In this document: positions 1 through 6,709 of the stretch, in pieces
Numbering within the stretch: the first letter of the stretch is position 1
Layout of the letters: every line of letters begins with the position of its first letter
Origin: Chryseobacterium sp.
GTDB taxonomy: Bacteria; Bacteroidota; Bacteroidia; Flavobacteriales; Weeksellaceae
Direction: 5' to 3'
NCBI RefSeq assembly: GCF_029240215.1
Contig: NZ_JARBTK010000013.1
Location: forward strand, 1-50,491
Length of the DNA: 50,491 bases
The notes under the pieces: model-generated
What the model saw: the letters and a program-made list of their open reading frames with translations, nothing else
Told to the model about the DNA's origin: nothing
Database searches by the model: none
Translations under genes and position numbers: made by a program

Positions 1-43
1 AGACAAATGTACAACCAACAAAAATTAGTAAGTTTATAAACCG

Positions 44-63
44 AAAATCCTCCTTAAGGATTT
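44..63 (-). terminator. Probable terminator of the RiPP-like operon
   Basis: A 7-bp perfect stem (positions 45-51 pairing with 57-63, 5-base loop) lies 12 bases past the stop codon of the 74-residue gene on the minus strand, followed by T-containing sequence. It would close the minus-strand operon that starts with the precursor peptide. The T tract is short, so efficiency is uncertain. Confidence 0.45.
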
Positions 64-75
64 AAACCAAAATGT

Positions 76-300
76 CTAAGTTGGTTTGAAGACGTACAGC
101 AGATCAAATTTGTAATATTCTTTCCAATAAAATTCCACTTTACCATCTTTCCTAAAGAGTTCGTCAAGGCCTGAAAATCCATGATGAATATAGCCTGAAT
201 ATTCATTACAATACATATATCCTTTATAAACTCTGTCATAAAACAGAAATAATAAAACAAATATTATTGTAATTTTAAATACTTTTTTTAAATTTTTCAT
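76..300 (-). CDS. Small single-helix membrane protein of the RiPP-like operon
   Basis: This encodes 74 residues: a basic start (MKNLKK), one hydrophobic helix at about residues 7-21 (KITIIFVLLFLFYD), then about 50 mostly polar and aromatic residues. I do not recognise the family. Its start lies 26 bases inside the 3' end of the kinase-like gene, in another frame, so translation is probably coupled. In a precursor-modifier operon, a small one-helix protein could be an immunity, sensing or export accessory factor; that is inference from position only. An overlapping ORF in a third frame lacks the membrane-anchor logic and was not chosen. The operon is unusually AT-rich. Confidence 0.6.
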   Translation of the reverse strand: MKNLKKVFKITIIFVLLFLFYDRVYKGYMYCNEYSGYIHHGFSGLDELFRKDGKVEFYWKEYYKFDLLYVFKPT

Positions 301-1360
301 AAAAATCTGAAATAGTTTTGAATCTATTTTGAGGAATATAGTTTAACCCTAATGTCAGCAATTCTTCAATGCTATCATTGTATTTTGAATATCTAAAAGA
401 TAAAATTTCACTTCGTGTCTCTAAAAAGGTTTTTCCTTTAAAAGGAAAATCTAAATAATATAAATAATAAAGAATTAATGACAACTGATAAACTTCACCC
501 AATCTATCAGATGGTGTTGTAAATTTTTTGAATATATTATCTCCTATTCTTTCGGGAGGAGTGAAATAAATATTTGCAGCATTCTTTTTTAATGTATTTT
601 CATCATTATAAAAACTTTCACCAAAATCAATGATCTTAATATTAAGATATTCATCAATAAGAATGTTTTTAAGATGTATGTCACCATGAAAAAAATTTAT
701 TTCTTCAAATTTTTGATAAATATTTAGAATTTCCCCAAATATTAATAATCTACTTTCAAGTGTAAGATTATCAATTTTTTTGTCTTTTAGATTTTCTGCA
801 TCAAAACACTCTAAATATAAACCATGATCTATATTTTCAAGATTTAAAAGCCTAGGAACAAATTCAAATTTCTGAAGAGATTTTAATATTTTGTATTCAT
901 AATCTATAGCCTCCTTGTCAATAGTCAAATCTCTTTTATACAAAAGTTTGTTTATACAGTAATCTCCTCTTAAGTCCTTCAATTTGACGACGATTGATTT
1001 TGACGATTGATATAATTTTTCATCAATTATATATAGTTTTTTATCAATATAATCAGCAATGTCAATTTTCGGGAACTTAATAAATTCTTTACCTTCATCG
1101 TAAGAAAAAATAAGATTAAAATTTATTATATCATCAATAAAACTGTTTAATAGTTCAGTTACTTTTTTATTTTTTTCAATATTAAATTTGGTTATAAATA
1201 AATCTATAACTAATTCTACCGGAGATGGATTAATAAATAATTCTAAAATATCAAATATAGTTTTATTTATTTTGAAAAATTTAGTGTTAATTCTATATAA
1301 GAAAAAATAACCATCTTCATTACTTATTAATTCTATATTATTATTTAGAATGTATTTCAT
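275..1360 (-). CDS. PqqD/RRE-like domain fused to a Ser/Thr-kinase-like domain (putative RiPP-modifying kinase)
   Basis: A 361-residue protein. Residues about 12-90 resemble a PqqD-like RiPP recognition element: a beta hairpin, FKINKTIFDILELF, an acidic-helix pattern, then a closing helix ending DDIINFNLI, like the 'eLeerGLi' end of PqqD domains. Residues about 115-361 carry protein-kinase signatures: HGDIHLKN (225-232, catalytic loop), DFG (245-247), PPE (268-270, APE-like), a helix-F segment near 290-305 and a late Arg (PQNRF). The glycine-rich loop is poorly conserved. Kinase domains of class III/IV lanthipeptide synthetases phosphorylate Ser/Thr of the precursor, but here no lyase or LanC cyclase is attached. 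It lies directly downstream of a Ser/Thr-rich GG-leader peptide, so phosphorylation of that peptide is the natural inference. The kinase fold is well supported; the RRE assignment is by eye. Confidence 0.75.
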   Translation of the reverse strand: MKYILNNNIELISNEDGYFFLYRINTKFFKINKTIFDILELFINPSPVELVIDLFITKFNIEKNKKVTELLNSFIDDIINFNLIFSYDEGKEFIKFPKIDIADYIDKKLYIIDEKLYQSSKSIVVKLKDLRGDYCINKLLYKRDLTIDKEAIDYEYKILKSLQKFEFVPRLLNLENIDHGLYLECFDAENLKDKKIDNLTLESRLLIFGEILNIYQKFEEINFFHGDIHLKNILIDEYLNIKIIDFGESFYNDENTLKKNAANIYFTPPERIGDNIFKKFTTPSDRLGEVYQLSLILYYLYYLDFPFKGKTFLETRSEILSFRYSKYNDSIEELLTLGLNYIPQNRFKTISDFYEKFKKSI

Positions 1361-1374
1361 ATCGTAAAAAATGA

Positions 1375-1403
1375 AGAAGAAAGGATTAAAAATCCTTTCT
1401 TCT
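1375..1403 (-). terminator. Attenuator hairpin between precursor and modifying kinase
   Basis: A perfect 13-bp stem (1375-1387 with 1391-1403, 3-base loop) begins 6 bases after the precursor stop codon. On the minus strand it is followed by a run of six T, ending about 7 bases before the kinase ATG at 1360. It reads as a partial intrinsic terminator that would allow much precursor and little enzyme, an arrangement common in RiPP operons. It could also protect the 3' end of the precursor mRNA. Confidence 0.7.
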
Positions 1404-1409
1404 ATAAAA

Positions 1410-1604
1410 TTAGTTAATCGAAGAACTTATATCTTGCTGACCACCTTGGATTTGTTTGTTCCAAAGATTTGTTGTGTCAGTAGCTCCCCCTTCTCCAGAC
1501 GTGTTGGGTCCTCCAAACATACCTGTGGTCCAAGAAAATCCACCAACAACCTCATCAATTTGTTTGATGTCAAGATCCTCTACTAGTTGTTCTAATGTAA
1601 TCAT
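1410..1604 (-). CDS. Putative RiPP precursor peptide with double-glycine leader
   Basis: A 64-residue peptide. The N-terminal 22 residues form an acidic amphipathic leader (MITLEQLVEDLDIKQIDEV) ending in VVGG, a typical GG-type cleavage boundary. The remaining 42 residues (from FSWTTGMFGG) are rich in Gly, Ser, Thr, Asn and Gln, contain two Trp, have no Cys and end in DISSSIN. Lack of Cys argues against lanthionine or thiazole chemistry; the many Ser/Thr suit the kinase-like protein encoded next. It is separated from that gene by a strong hairpin. No C39 peptidase or ABC exporter is visible, so processing and export would rely on genes outside the window. Confidence 0.7.
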   Translation of the reverse strand: MITLEQLVEDLDIKQIDEVVGGFSWTTGMFGGPNTSGEGGATDTTNLWNKQIQGGQQDISSSIN

Positions 1605-1664
1605 AATAATTAATTTAGAAATTATACAATCCTTGTTCTTTATTTTTCAAAATCCGTACACAAG

Positions 1665-1688
1665 GCTCTATAAAAATTTTGATAGAGC
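1665..1688. promoter_or_regulatory. Dyad in the RiPP precursor upstream region
   Basis: A 7-bp inverted repeat, GCTCTAT and ATAGAGC around a 10-base AT spacer, lies 61-84 bases upstream of the precursor start and between it and the terminator of the Crp-like gene. It is a candidate operator or a 5' leader hairpin. On the minus strand a TATAAT-like element occurs nearer the start, about 20 bases after a TTTG; I could not place the promoter confidently. Confidence 0.3.
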
Positions 1689-1710
1689 AAAGATGTAGGA
1701 TAAAAAAGTG

Positions 1711-1738
1711 AAAAGCATTAAGAAAACATAATGCTTTT
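1711..1738 (-). terminator. Terminator of the Crp/Fnr-like gene
   Basis: A perfect 10-bp stem (AAAAGCATTA / TAATGCTTTT) with an 8-base loop starts 23 bases after the Crp-like stop codon. On the minus strand it is followed by a T-rich stretch (cac then six T). It separates the regulator's transcript from the precursor operon, so the latter must have its own promoter in 1605-1710. Confidence 0.65.
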
Positions 1739-1760
1739 GAAAGATTTGGTTAATTTTTAG

Positions 1761-2405
1761 TTAAAATATGGTTAACATATTAACAAGTAATTCTTCATTC
1801 AAAAAAAGCATAGAATTCAATATTAATTTAGTAAATTTCTTTTTTGCAGCAGAACAATGCTCTGGAGTAGTATGTATAAATGATGCTAATATTTTATTTG
1901 AGATACGACCTTGTAGATTAGGGAAATACAAATCTATTTTTTGCAACCGTTCTTGTAAGGAAAGATTACTTATAAATTCAAATCTTTTGACATGGTATAC
2001 TTGGAACTTTTCTAAAATTTTTGTATAAATTTTATTTAATGATTGAGAAGAATTAACCAATTGATAAAAATCTTTTTGTTCAACAAAGACCACTTCGCTC
2101 AACTCTAAACTCTGAATAAATTCATTATTGCTGGATAAATTATGAAAACTTGCCCAATTACCACAGAATTCATTCTCTAGCGCGATAACTCTTGTTTTCT
2201 CTGTTCCTTTTTCATCAATGGAATATGCTCTTAGCATTCCTTTTGTTACAAAGAATACTTTATCACAAATTTCGTTATTTGATATTAAAATTTCTTTTTT
2301 CTTGCAAATTCTATGTTTAAAGACTTTTTTTACTTTTTGTAAGTCTTGCTCTTCTATATTCTCAATAGTTTTTATATAAGCAATAAATTTTTCGATGCTC
2401 ATCAT
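1761..2405 (-). CDS. Crp/Fnr-family transcriptional regulator
   Basis: About 214 residues. The N-terminal cyclic-nucleotide-binding-like beta barrel includes CDKVFFVTKGMLRAYS and an EFCGNWASF segment, followed by a long dimerisation helix and a C-terminal winged helix (SLQERLQKIDLYFP then ISNKILASFIHTTPEHCSAAKKK). This follows the Bacteroidota Crp pattern of RIPQKYIASYLGITPE. The tail after the recognition helix is short and atypical (LNEELLVNMLTIF). I chose the MMSIEKF start because the upstream in-frame 15 residues are unlike the family; the open frame reaches 2450. It lies upstream of the RiPP-like operon on the same strand but has its own terminator, so a regulatory link is plausible, not shown. 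Confidence 0.7.
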   Translation of the reverse strand: MMSIEKFIAYIKTIENIEEQDLQKVKKVFKHRICKKKEILISNNEICDKVFFVTKGMLRAYSIDEKGTEKTRVIALENEFCGNWASFHNLSSNNEFIQSLELSEVVFVEQKDFYQLVNSSQSLNKIYTKILEKFQVYHVKRFEFISNLSLQERLQKIDLYFPNLQGRISNKILASFIHTTPEHCSAAKKKFTKLILNSMLFLNEELLVNMLTIF

Positions 2406-2529
2406 TGTCGGTTGTGTTTTTTTTATTAGATAGCATAAACGAAAAATCATTATTTTTATTTCTTAAAATATAAGATTTCAAGAAATAATCACGTTAAAAG
2501 GGTGTGAATTAACTAACATCTTTCGTTCA

Positions 2530-2545
2530 GGTTACTGGTGTAACC
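2530..2545. promoter_or_regulatory. 16-bp dyad upstream of the Crp-like gene
   Basis: GGTTAC, four bases, GTAACC forms a perfect 6+6 dyad about 125 bp upstream of the Crp-like start. Size and symmetry suit a dimeric regulator such as a Crp-family autoregulator, but no second copy was seen and function is inference. Confidence 0.3.
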
Positions 2546-2802
2546 CATCTAAAAAATGAAACAAAATACATCCAAATGGGTGCATCTCACAGTTGTTATT
2601 CTTAGATATTTTAATATTACCAGTATTTAAACGAAGAAAAAACTGCTAAACGCAATATTTGTAATATAAAGTTCCCTTAACTTGTATCTATAATTTTTCG
2701 ATTTTGTTATTAGTACAAATGTAGAGAAAAAAAATAGTTTCATAATTTTTGAACATTGGATGAAATTTTAATCTTGCATTTTAGAGAATTATCATAGTAT
2801 TC

Positions 2803-2810
2803 TATATTTG
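2803..2810 (+). promoter_or_regulatory. Bacteroidota -7 element (TATATTTG) before a decayed small gene
   Basis: TATATTTG matches the Bacteroidota -7 consensus TAnnTTTG exactly and lies 21 bases before an ATG at 2832. No well-spaced TTTG -33 element is present; the nearest TTG is about 26 bases upstream, so strength is uncertain. It suggests that plus-strand transcription of this gene-poor region once occurred or still does. Confidence 0.35.
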
Positions 2811-2831
2811 CAAACCATTTTATTTAACACA

Positions 2832-3019
2832 ATGAAGCAAATTATTGAAAGAATCAGCGCTTGATTTGAAGCTTCTCTAAAAAAACAAGCCAACAAGTAG
2901 AAAAAAAGAAACAAAGAGACTGCAACAAGAGCAAGAACAAGCTGTATAAAGAATTCAGAAAAGTTTCTGTTGAAGAAATTAAAAATGATTCTATCTTCCT
3001 GATAGATAGGTGTTTTTAA
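2832..3019 (+). pseudogene. Possible decayed small basic protein gene
   Basis: From the ATG at 2832 the frame reads MKQIIERISA, then TGA where a Trp codon would be plausible, then FEASLKK. A one-base frame change at the poly-A around 2879-2885 opens a second frame (VEKKKQRDCNKSKN... to VSVEEIKNDSIFLI) that runs to TAA at 3017. A -7 promoter element sits just upstream. It looks like a short charged gene broken by a nonsense mutation and a frameshift. The family is unknown to me, and a chance pattern or a noncoding transcript is possible. Confidence 0.25.
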
Positions 3020-3182
3020 TTTTATAAAGTTAAAGTAGAAAAATTTAGTTTAAAAATTTTCATTTTTTATTGTAGAATAGGAAAAAATCTATATACCTGC
3101 ACCATAATTTTTAACACAAAAAGATACTTTAGATAATATTTAAAAAGGTGCTAAGATGGAACATAAAAAATAAGATGTTTCG

Positions 3183-3263
3183 AGCCAAGTGTGGGTTGTT
3201 AAATTTGGCTAACATTCTGGTTTATAGATGTAAATGGTTCGAGATTATGTCAGCCAGGACCAC
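3183..3263 (+). other. tRNA-like scrap (possible decayed tRNA 3' end)
   Basis: The stretch ends with GGTTCGAGA (T-loop-like) followed about 15 bases later by CCAGGACCA (acceptor-end-like) and then a hairpin terminator, the order seen at the 3' end of a tRNA gene. A dyad AGCCAA/TTGGCT (3183-3188 with 3205-3210) lies upstream. The T stem does not pair properly and no full cloverleaf can be drawn, so this is not a working tRNA; a relic left by an integration event is one explanation. Confidence 0.2.
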
Positions 3264-3273
3264 TTTTTAAATC

Positions 3274-3303
3274 AAGCACTTACAGAAATGTAGGTGCTTT
3301 TTT
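3274..3303 (+). terminator. Intrinsic terminator
   Basis: A 10-bp stem (AAGCACTTAC with GTAGGTGCTT, one G-U pair, 6-base loop) is followed directly by a T run on the plus strand. It ends the gene-poor plus-strand stretch from about 2803; no intact gene precedes it. Confidence 0.6.
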
Positions 3304-3407
3304 GTTGACAGGCTTAAATTTTAGAGAAGTAAGGGGTTATATTCAATTGGTACAAATTGCTACGTCTCATATAAAAAAGGAATAATGTGGAAACGCTCTA
3401 AAAAACA

Positions 3408-3441
3408 AAATCCCCAGTTTACAATAAAACTATGGGGATTT
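3408..3441 (-). terminator. Terminator of the small membrane protein gene
   Basis: A perfect 9-bp stem (AAATCCCCA / TGGGGATTT) with a 16-base loop lies about 100 bases past the stop of the 149-residue gene. On the minus strand it is followed by a T-rich tract (TTTTGTTTTTT). Apart from the relics listed, nothing else stands out in 2451-3539. Confidence 0.55.
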
Positions 3442-3539
3442 TTCAATGAATATAATGATGATTTGGGTGTCGGTTATTTATGAAATCTTTTGCAATTGTT
3501 ATGCCCAAAATATATTTAAAGATTTCTAAATATCATTTT

Positions 3540-3989
3540 TTATATATGTTCAAAATTATTTTGAGATACGATAGATATTAATGATGATGATATTTTTTGT
3601 CTTTGAGCATACGTGAATCCGAAAAGTTTGATTTTTACCGCATACTTTTTGTTTCTTTTGGATCTTACCTTTAATATCAGAGATCCCAAAACAATGTGAT
3701 TATTAACATTGTAATCATGAATGTAGTTTTGTGGAAATTCAACTGCGGGAGATGTGAATTTCCTGAAGCTGAAAGGATGAATTTTTCTGATAGTTACACA
3801 TCCGCCTGAAAACTCATACGTGACGATTCTGATTTTTGTCAATATGATACTCAGTAAAATAATTACAGCAAAAAATAGACTGTTTAAAAGAGTTTGATTG
3901 ACAACTACTACACACAGTAACATGACCGTCATGATAATCAGAAGACTATACGCTGTAATTTTTGCAATGGTACAATTAGAAACCTTCAT
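3540..3989 (-). CDS. Small membrane protein, two helices plus PH-like C-terminal region
   Basis: 149 residues. Two hydrophobic helices (about residues 10-29 and 31-51) are followed by a beta-rich soluble part with GGCVTIRK, YIHDYNVNN, GSLILKVRSK and KYAVKIKLFG. That is reminiscent of small bacterial PH-like/YcxB-type membrane proteins, a weak resemblance. It stands alone with its own terminator; function is unknown. Confidence 0.5.
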   Translation of the reverse strand: MKVSNCTIAKITAYSLLIIMTVMLLCVVVVNQTLLNSLFFAVIILLSIILTKIRIVTYEFSGGCVTIRKIHPFSFRKFTSPAVEFPQNYIHDYNVNNHIVLGSLILKVRSKRNKKYAVKIKLFGFTYAQRQKISSSLISIVSQNNFEHI

Positions 3990-4489
3990 TTTTCTATTAT
4001 AGTATTTTGTAATTGGTTTATTTGTTTTTTCCGTGTTATTACGGATTGTTTAAATCCTAATGATTTGGTATTGTCAAAGATAAAAATGTTAATCGTAATT
4101 TGCAATAATATTTTGAGTAATATTTATTTATGATGTAAATATTCATAAATTTTTACAATTATTAATATGGTAATCGTACTGATAACTAGTTATGTGTGGT
4201 TATTTTAAAATCAATAATTTTTTTTTGTTAAATGTTTTTATGTAAAAGTTTATCGTGAGAGATTAGCTTCATGTCAGATAAATCTGAATATTGAGCGAAG
4301 GAATTTTATCATTCAATTGATTAAACAATTATTTTTAAATATAATAGTTAAGACATAAAAACTCTTAAAAAGGAGATGTTTTAATTTTTTTTAAACTTCA
4401 ATCATAGCGGTAAACTTAAAACAAACATAAACTTACAGCAACATTCAGTTGATAATGAAAACATACCTTTCAGTACTAAAATTTCTGTT
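3990..4489. other. 500-bp AT-rich intergenic region, nothing definite
   Basis: This divergent gap between the membrane protein and the metallophosphoesterase is very AT-rich. I see no ORF with coding character, no clear hairpin terminator and no convincing TAnnTTTG promoter. It presumably holds the promoters of both flanking genes. Confidence 0.4.
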
Positions 4490-6295
4490 TTGATAAATTC
4501 TTATACATATTCTTTTCTTCTTTTCATTTTTTCTTTATTTAATATAAGTGCCCAACAAAAACCTGTACAGATTGCATTTTTGGCAGACATCCATTTTCAG
4601 GATTTGTACGGAGATTTTTCGGATAACGCTTTCAAAGGTGTCGAAAATCCAAAAATAAAAAAGAAAACACTGTTAAGAACAATGGATTCTCAGTTGCATT
4701 CCACCAGAATATTTAATGAAAACTATTTTGCATTGTTAGCAGCTTTGGACGATGTTGCAAAAAAAGGAATCAAAATAGTAGCACTTCCCGGAGATTATAC
4801 AGATGACGGACAAGCCTATAATCTTCGTGGATTAAAAAGAATTCTGGATGAATATCAAAAAAAATATGCAATAAGGTTTTTCATGACGACAGGAAATCAT
4901 GATCCTGTAAGTCCGTTTTTAAAACAAGGCGGAAAAGATGATTTTTTAGGCGAAAACGGAAGTCCTGTTAATATCTTCAGTGATCAGAAGTTGGTGAAAA
5001 ATAAAAATCGGGAAACGATCATTACTAAAGATATCGCAATGTCGGGTTATCTCGAAATATTGGATGAACTGAGGACTTTTGGTTTTACCCCGTCTGAAAA
5101 AGACCTGTTTTGGCAGACTCCGTTTGACAATGTTGCTTATAAGAATTATACATTCAGAAATGCTTTAAAAAAATCTGAGTATGTGGAGAGAATCTATGAG
5201 GTAAGTCCGGGATTTAAAGTTCCTGACCTCAGTTACGTCGTAGAACCAATAGATGGAATCTGGCTTTTGGCTATTGACGGAAACACATACATACCTAAAG
5301 ATGAAGGTGGGGATCCAATGGATCCGGACAATTTTCACGGAGCATCTGTTGGGTACAACAATGTCTTATCAGGTAAAAAACATCTTATCGATTGGGTAAA
5401 GAAAATTTCACAGGAAGCCGAGAAAAACAATAAAGTTCTTATCGCTTTTACCCATTATCCCATGCTCGATTTTAACGATAATGCTTCTGATGATATTAAA
5501 AATTTACTCGGAAAAAATAAATGGCAACTCGACAGAGTACCAACTGATGAAGTCGCTGAGGTTTTTGCGGATGCAGGTTTGAAATTGCATTTTGCTGGAC
5601 ACATGCACATCAACGACACCGGAATAAGAAAATTTGAAAATGGAAAGATATTGGTCAATATTCAGGTTCCTTCATTGGCAGCTTATCTTCCGGGATATAA
5701 AATTCTGACTGTCAATTCTCAGACTGATTTCGAAGTACAAACGGTTTCTGTAAATAAGGTTCCGCATTTTAATGAGCTCTTTCCATTGTATCAGAAAGAA
5801 TATGAAGTCTTAAAAAGTAATGGTGGTAATGAAATCTGGAACGCAGATATTTTAAAAAGCAAAACATATCATGATTTTACTTTGTTTCATTTAAAAGAAT
5901 TGGTGAGATTGAGGTTTATTCCATCAGATTGGCCTAAAGATTTTATCGAAAAAGCAAGAAAACTTTCCGGCGAAGATTTACTTTGTTTAAGTGTTGATAA
6001 CAAAAATTCAATTAAAATAAATTCAGTAAAATTCAATAAGTGGAATTTTGAAGACGCTTTGTTGAATCTCTATCAATTGCAGTCTGCAGACGAACTGGCA
6101 AAAAAAGATATTCCAAAAGATAGACTTTCACAGTTTAAAATACTGAATGATAATTTCAAAAATTTAAATACAAAAGATGAGTTTCTCTTACAATTGAAAT
6201 TATTTTTTAAAATTTTGAATAAACTGTCTTCAGGCGATCCTGCACATCATTTTAGGGTTGATTTTAAAAAAGGCGAAATTTTTAAATTAAAGTGA
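4490..6295 (+). CDS. Secreted calcineurin-like metallophosphoesterase
   Basis: A 601-residue exported protein. After a signal peptide (hydrophobic run, then NISAQ) come the metallophosphoesterase motifs in order: LADIHF (about 31-36), GDYTDDG (about 100), GNHDP (about 137), FTHYP (about 322) and GHMHIND (about 371). The large C-terminal part (about 400-601) is helical and unassigned. The enzyme would hydrolyse a phosphomono- or diester in the periplasm or outside the cell; substrate unknown. The start codon is TTG; no in-frame ATG gives a signal peptide, and the GTT-TTG context has no clear Shine-Dalgarno sequence, which is normal in this phylum. It converges with the next gene. Confidence 0.85.
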   Translation: MINSYTYSFLLFIFSLFNISAQQKPVQIAFLADIHFQDLYGDFSDNAFKGVENPKIKKKTLLRTMDSQLHSTRIFNENYFALLAALDDVAKKGIKIVALPGDYTDDGQAYNLRGLKRILDEYQKKYAIRFFMTTGNHDPVSPFLKQGGKDDFLGENGSPVNIFSDQKLVKNKNRETIITKDIAMSGYLEILDELRTFGFTPSEKDLFWQTPFDNVAYKNYTFRNALKKSEYVERIYEVSPGFKVPDLSYVVEPIDGIWLLAIDGNTYIPKDEGGDPMDPDNFHGASVGYNNVLSGKKHLIDWVKKISQEAEKNNKVLIAFTHYPMLDFNDNASDDIKNLLGKNKWQLDRVPTDEVAEVFADAGLKLHFAGHMHINDTGIRKFENGKILVNIQVPSLAAYLPGYKILTVNSQTDFEVQTVSVNKVPHFNELFPLYQKEYEVLKSNGGNEIWNADILKSKTYHDFTLFHLKELVRLRFIPSDWPKDFIEKARKLSGEDLLCLSVDNKNSIKINSVKFNKWNFEDALLNLYQLQSADELAKKDIPKDRLSQFKILNDNFKNLNTKDEFLLQLKLFFKILNKLSSGDPAHHFRVDFKKGEIFKLK

Positions 6296-6322
6296 TTATG
6301 AAAAATTCTGGCAAATTATAAT

Positions 6323-6661
6323 TTATGCAGCTTTTCCTGCGTCAAAATTTTCGCAAACCAGACAGTATAAATCCCGTCTCCAAATTCGGTTGATCTTATA
6401 ATTTAATACAGCATTGATTTCCTTAATGATATCAATATTTTGTATTGCAATAGATGTTTCTGTATCAGGACATTTTTTTGTAGCTCCAATCCCCTTTGTT
6501 TTGTTCGCCACCGAAGTAGAATCTAAAAGGCTCTTTTCTGAATGATAAAAACAAAGATTTGTCGAATCTTGTTTCAATTTCTGTTCAGATATATTTGCAG
6601 AGCCTTGAGCAAAAATAAATTGACAGCAGAACAGAGCAATAAATTGTATAAGTAATTTCAT
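6323..6661 (-). CDS. Small secreted protein of unknown function
   Basis: 112 residues with a clean signal peptide (MKLLIQFIALFCCQFIFAQ, cleavage after FAQ) and a short mature part with four Cys (LCFYH, KKCPD, YCLVCENF). Those could form disulfides or bind metal. I do not recognise a family. It lies between the helicase gene (same strand, upstream) and the convergent metallophosphoesterase gene. Confidence 0.5.
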   Translation of the reverse strand: MKLLIQFIALFCCQFIFAQGSANISEQKLKQDSTNLCFYHSEKSLLDSTSVANKTKGIGATKKCPDTETSIAIQNIDIIKEINAVLNYKINRIWRRDLYCLVCENFDAGKAA

Positions 6662-6709
6662 CGATGATTATTTGTGAAAACTAAGGTATGAAAAATTACT
6701 TTTATTGAT

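Noticed and set aside
54..260. 68-codon minus-strand ORF overlapping the 74-residue gene
   Set aside because: The other frame has a proper start, basic N terminus and membrane helix, and overlaps the kinase stop in a coupling arrangement; this one looks like a shadow.
1371..1698. Plus-strand ORFs opposite the RiPP precursor
   Set aside because: They are antisense to the GG-leader peptide and its hairpin and have no family features.
3183..3263. Functional tRNA gene
   Set aside because: No cloverleaf can be built: the T stem does not pair and no matching 5' acceptor strand is found.
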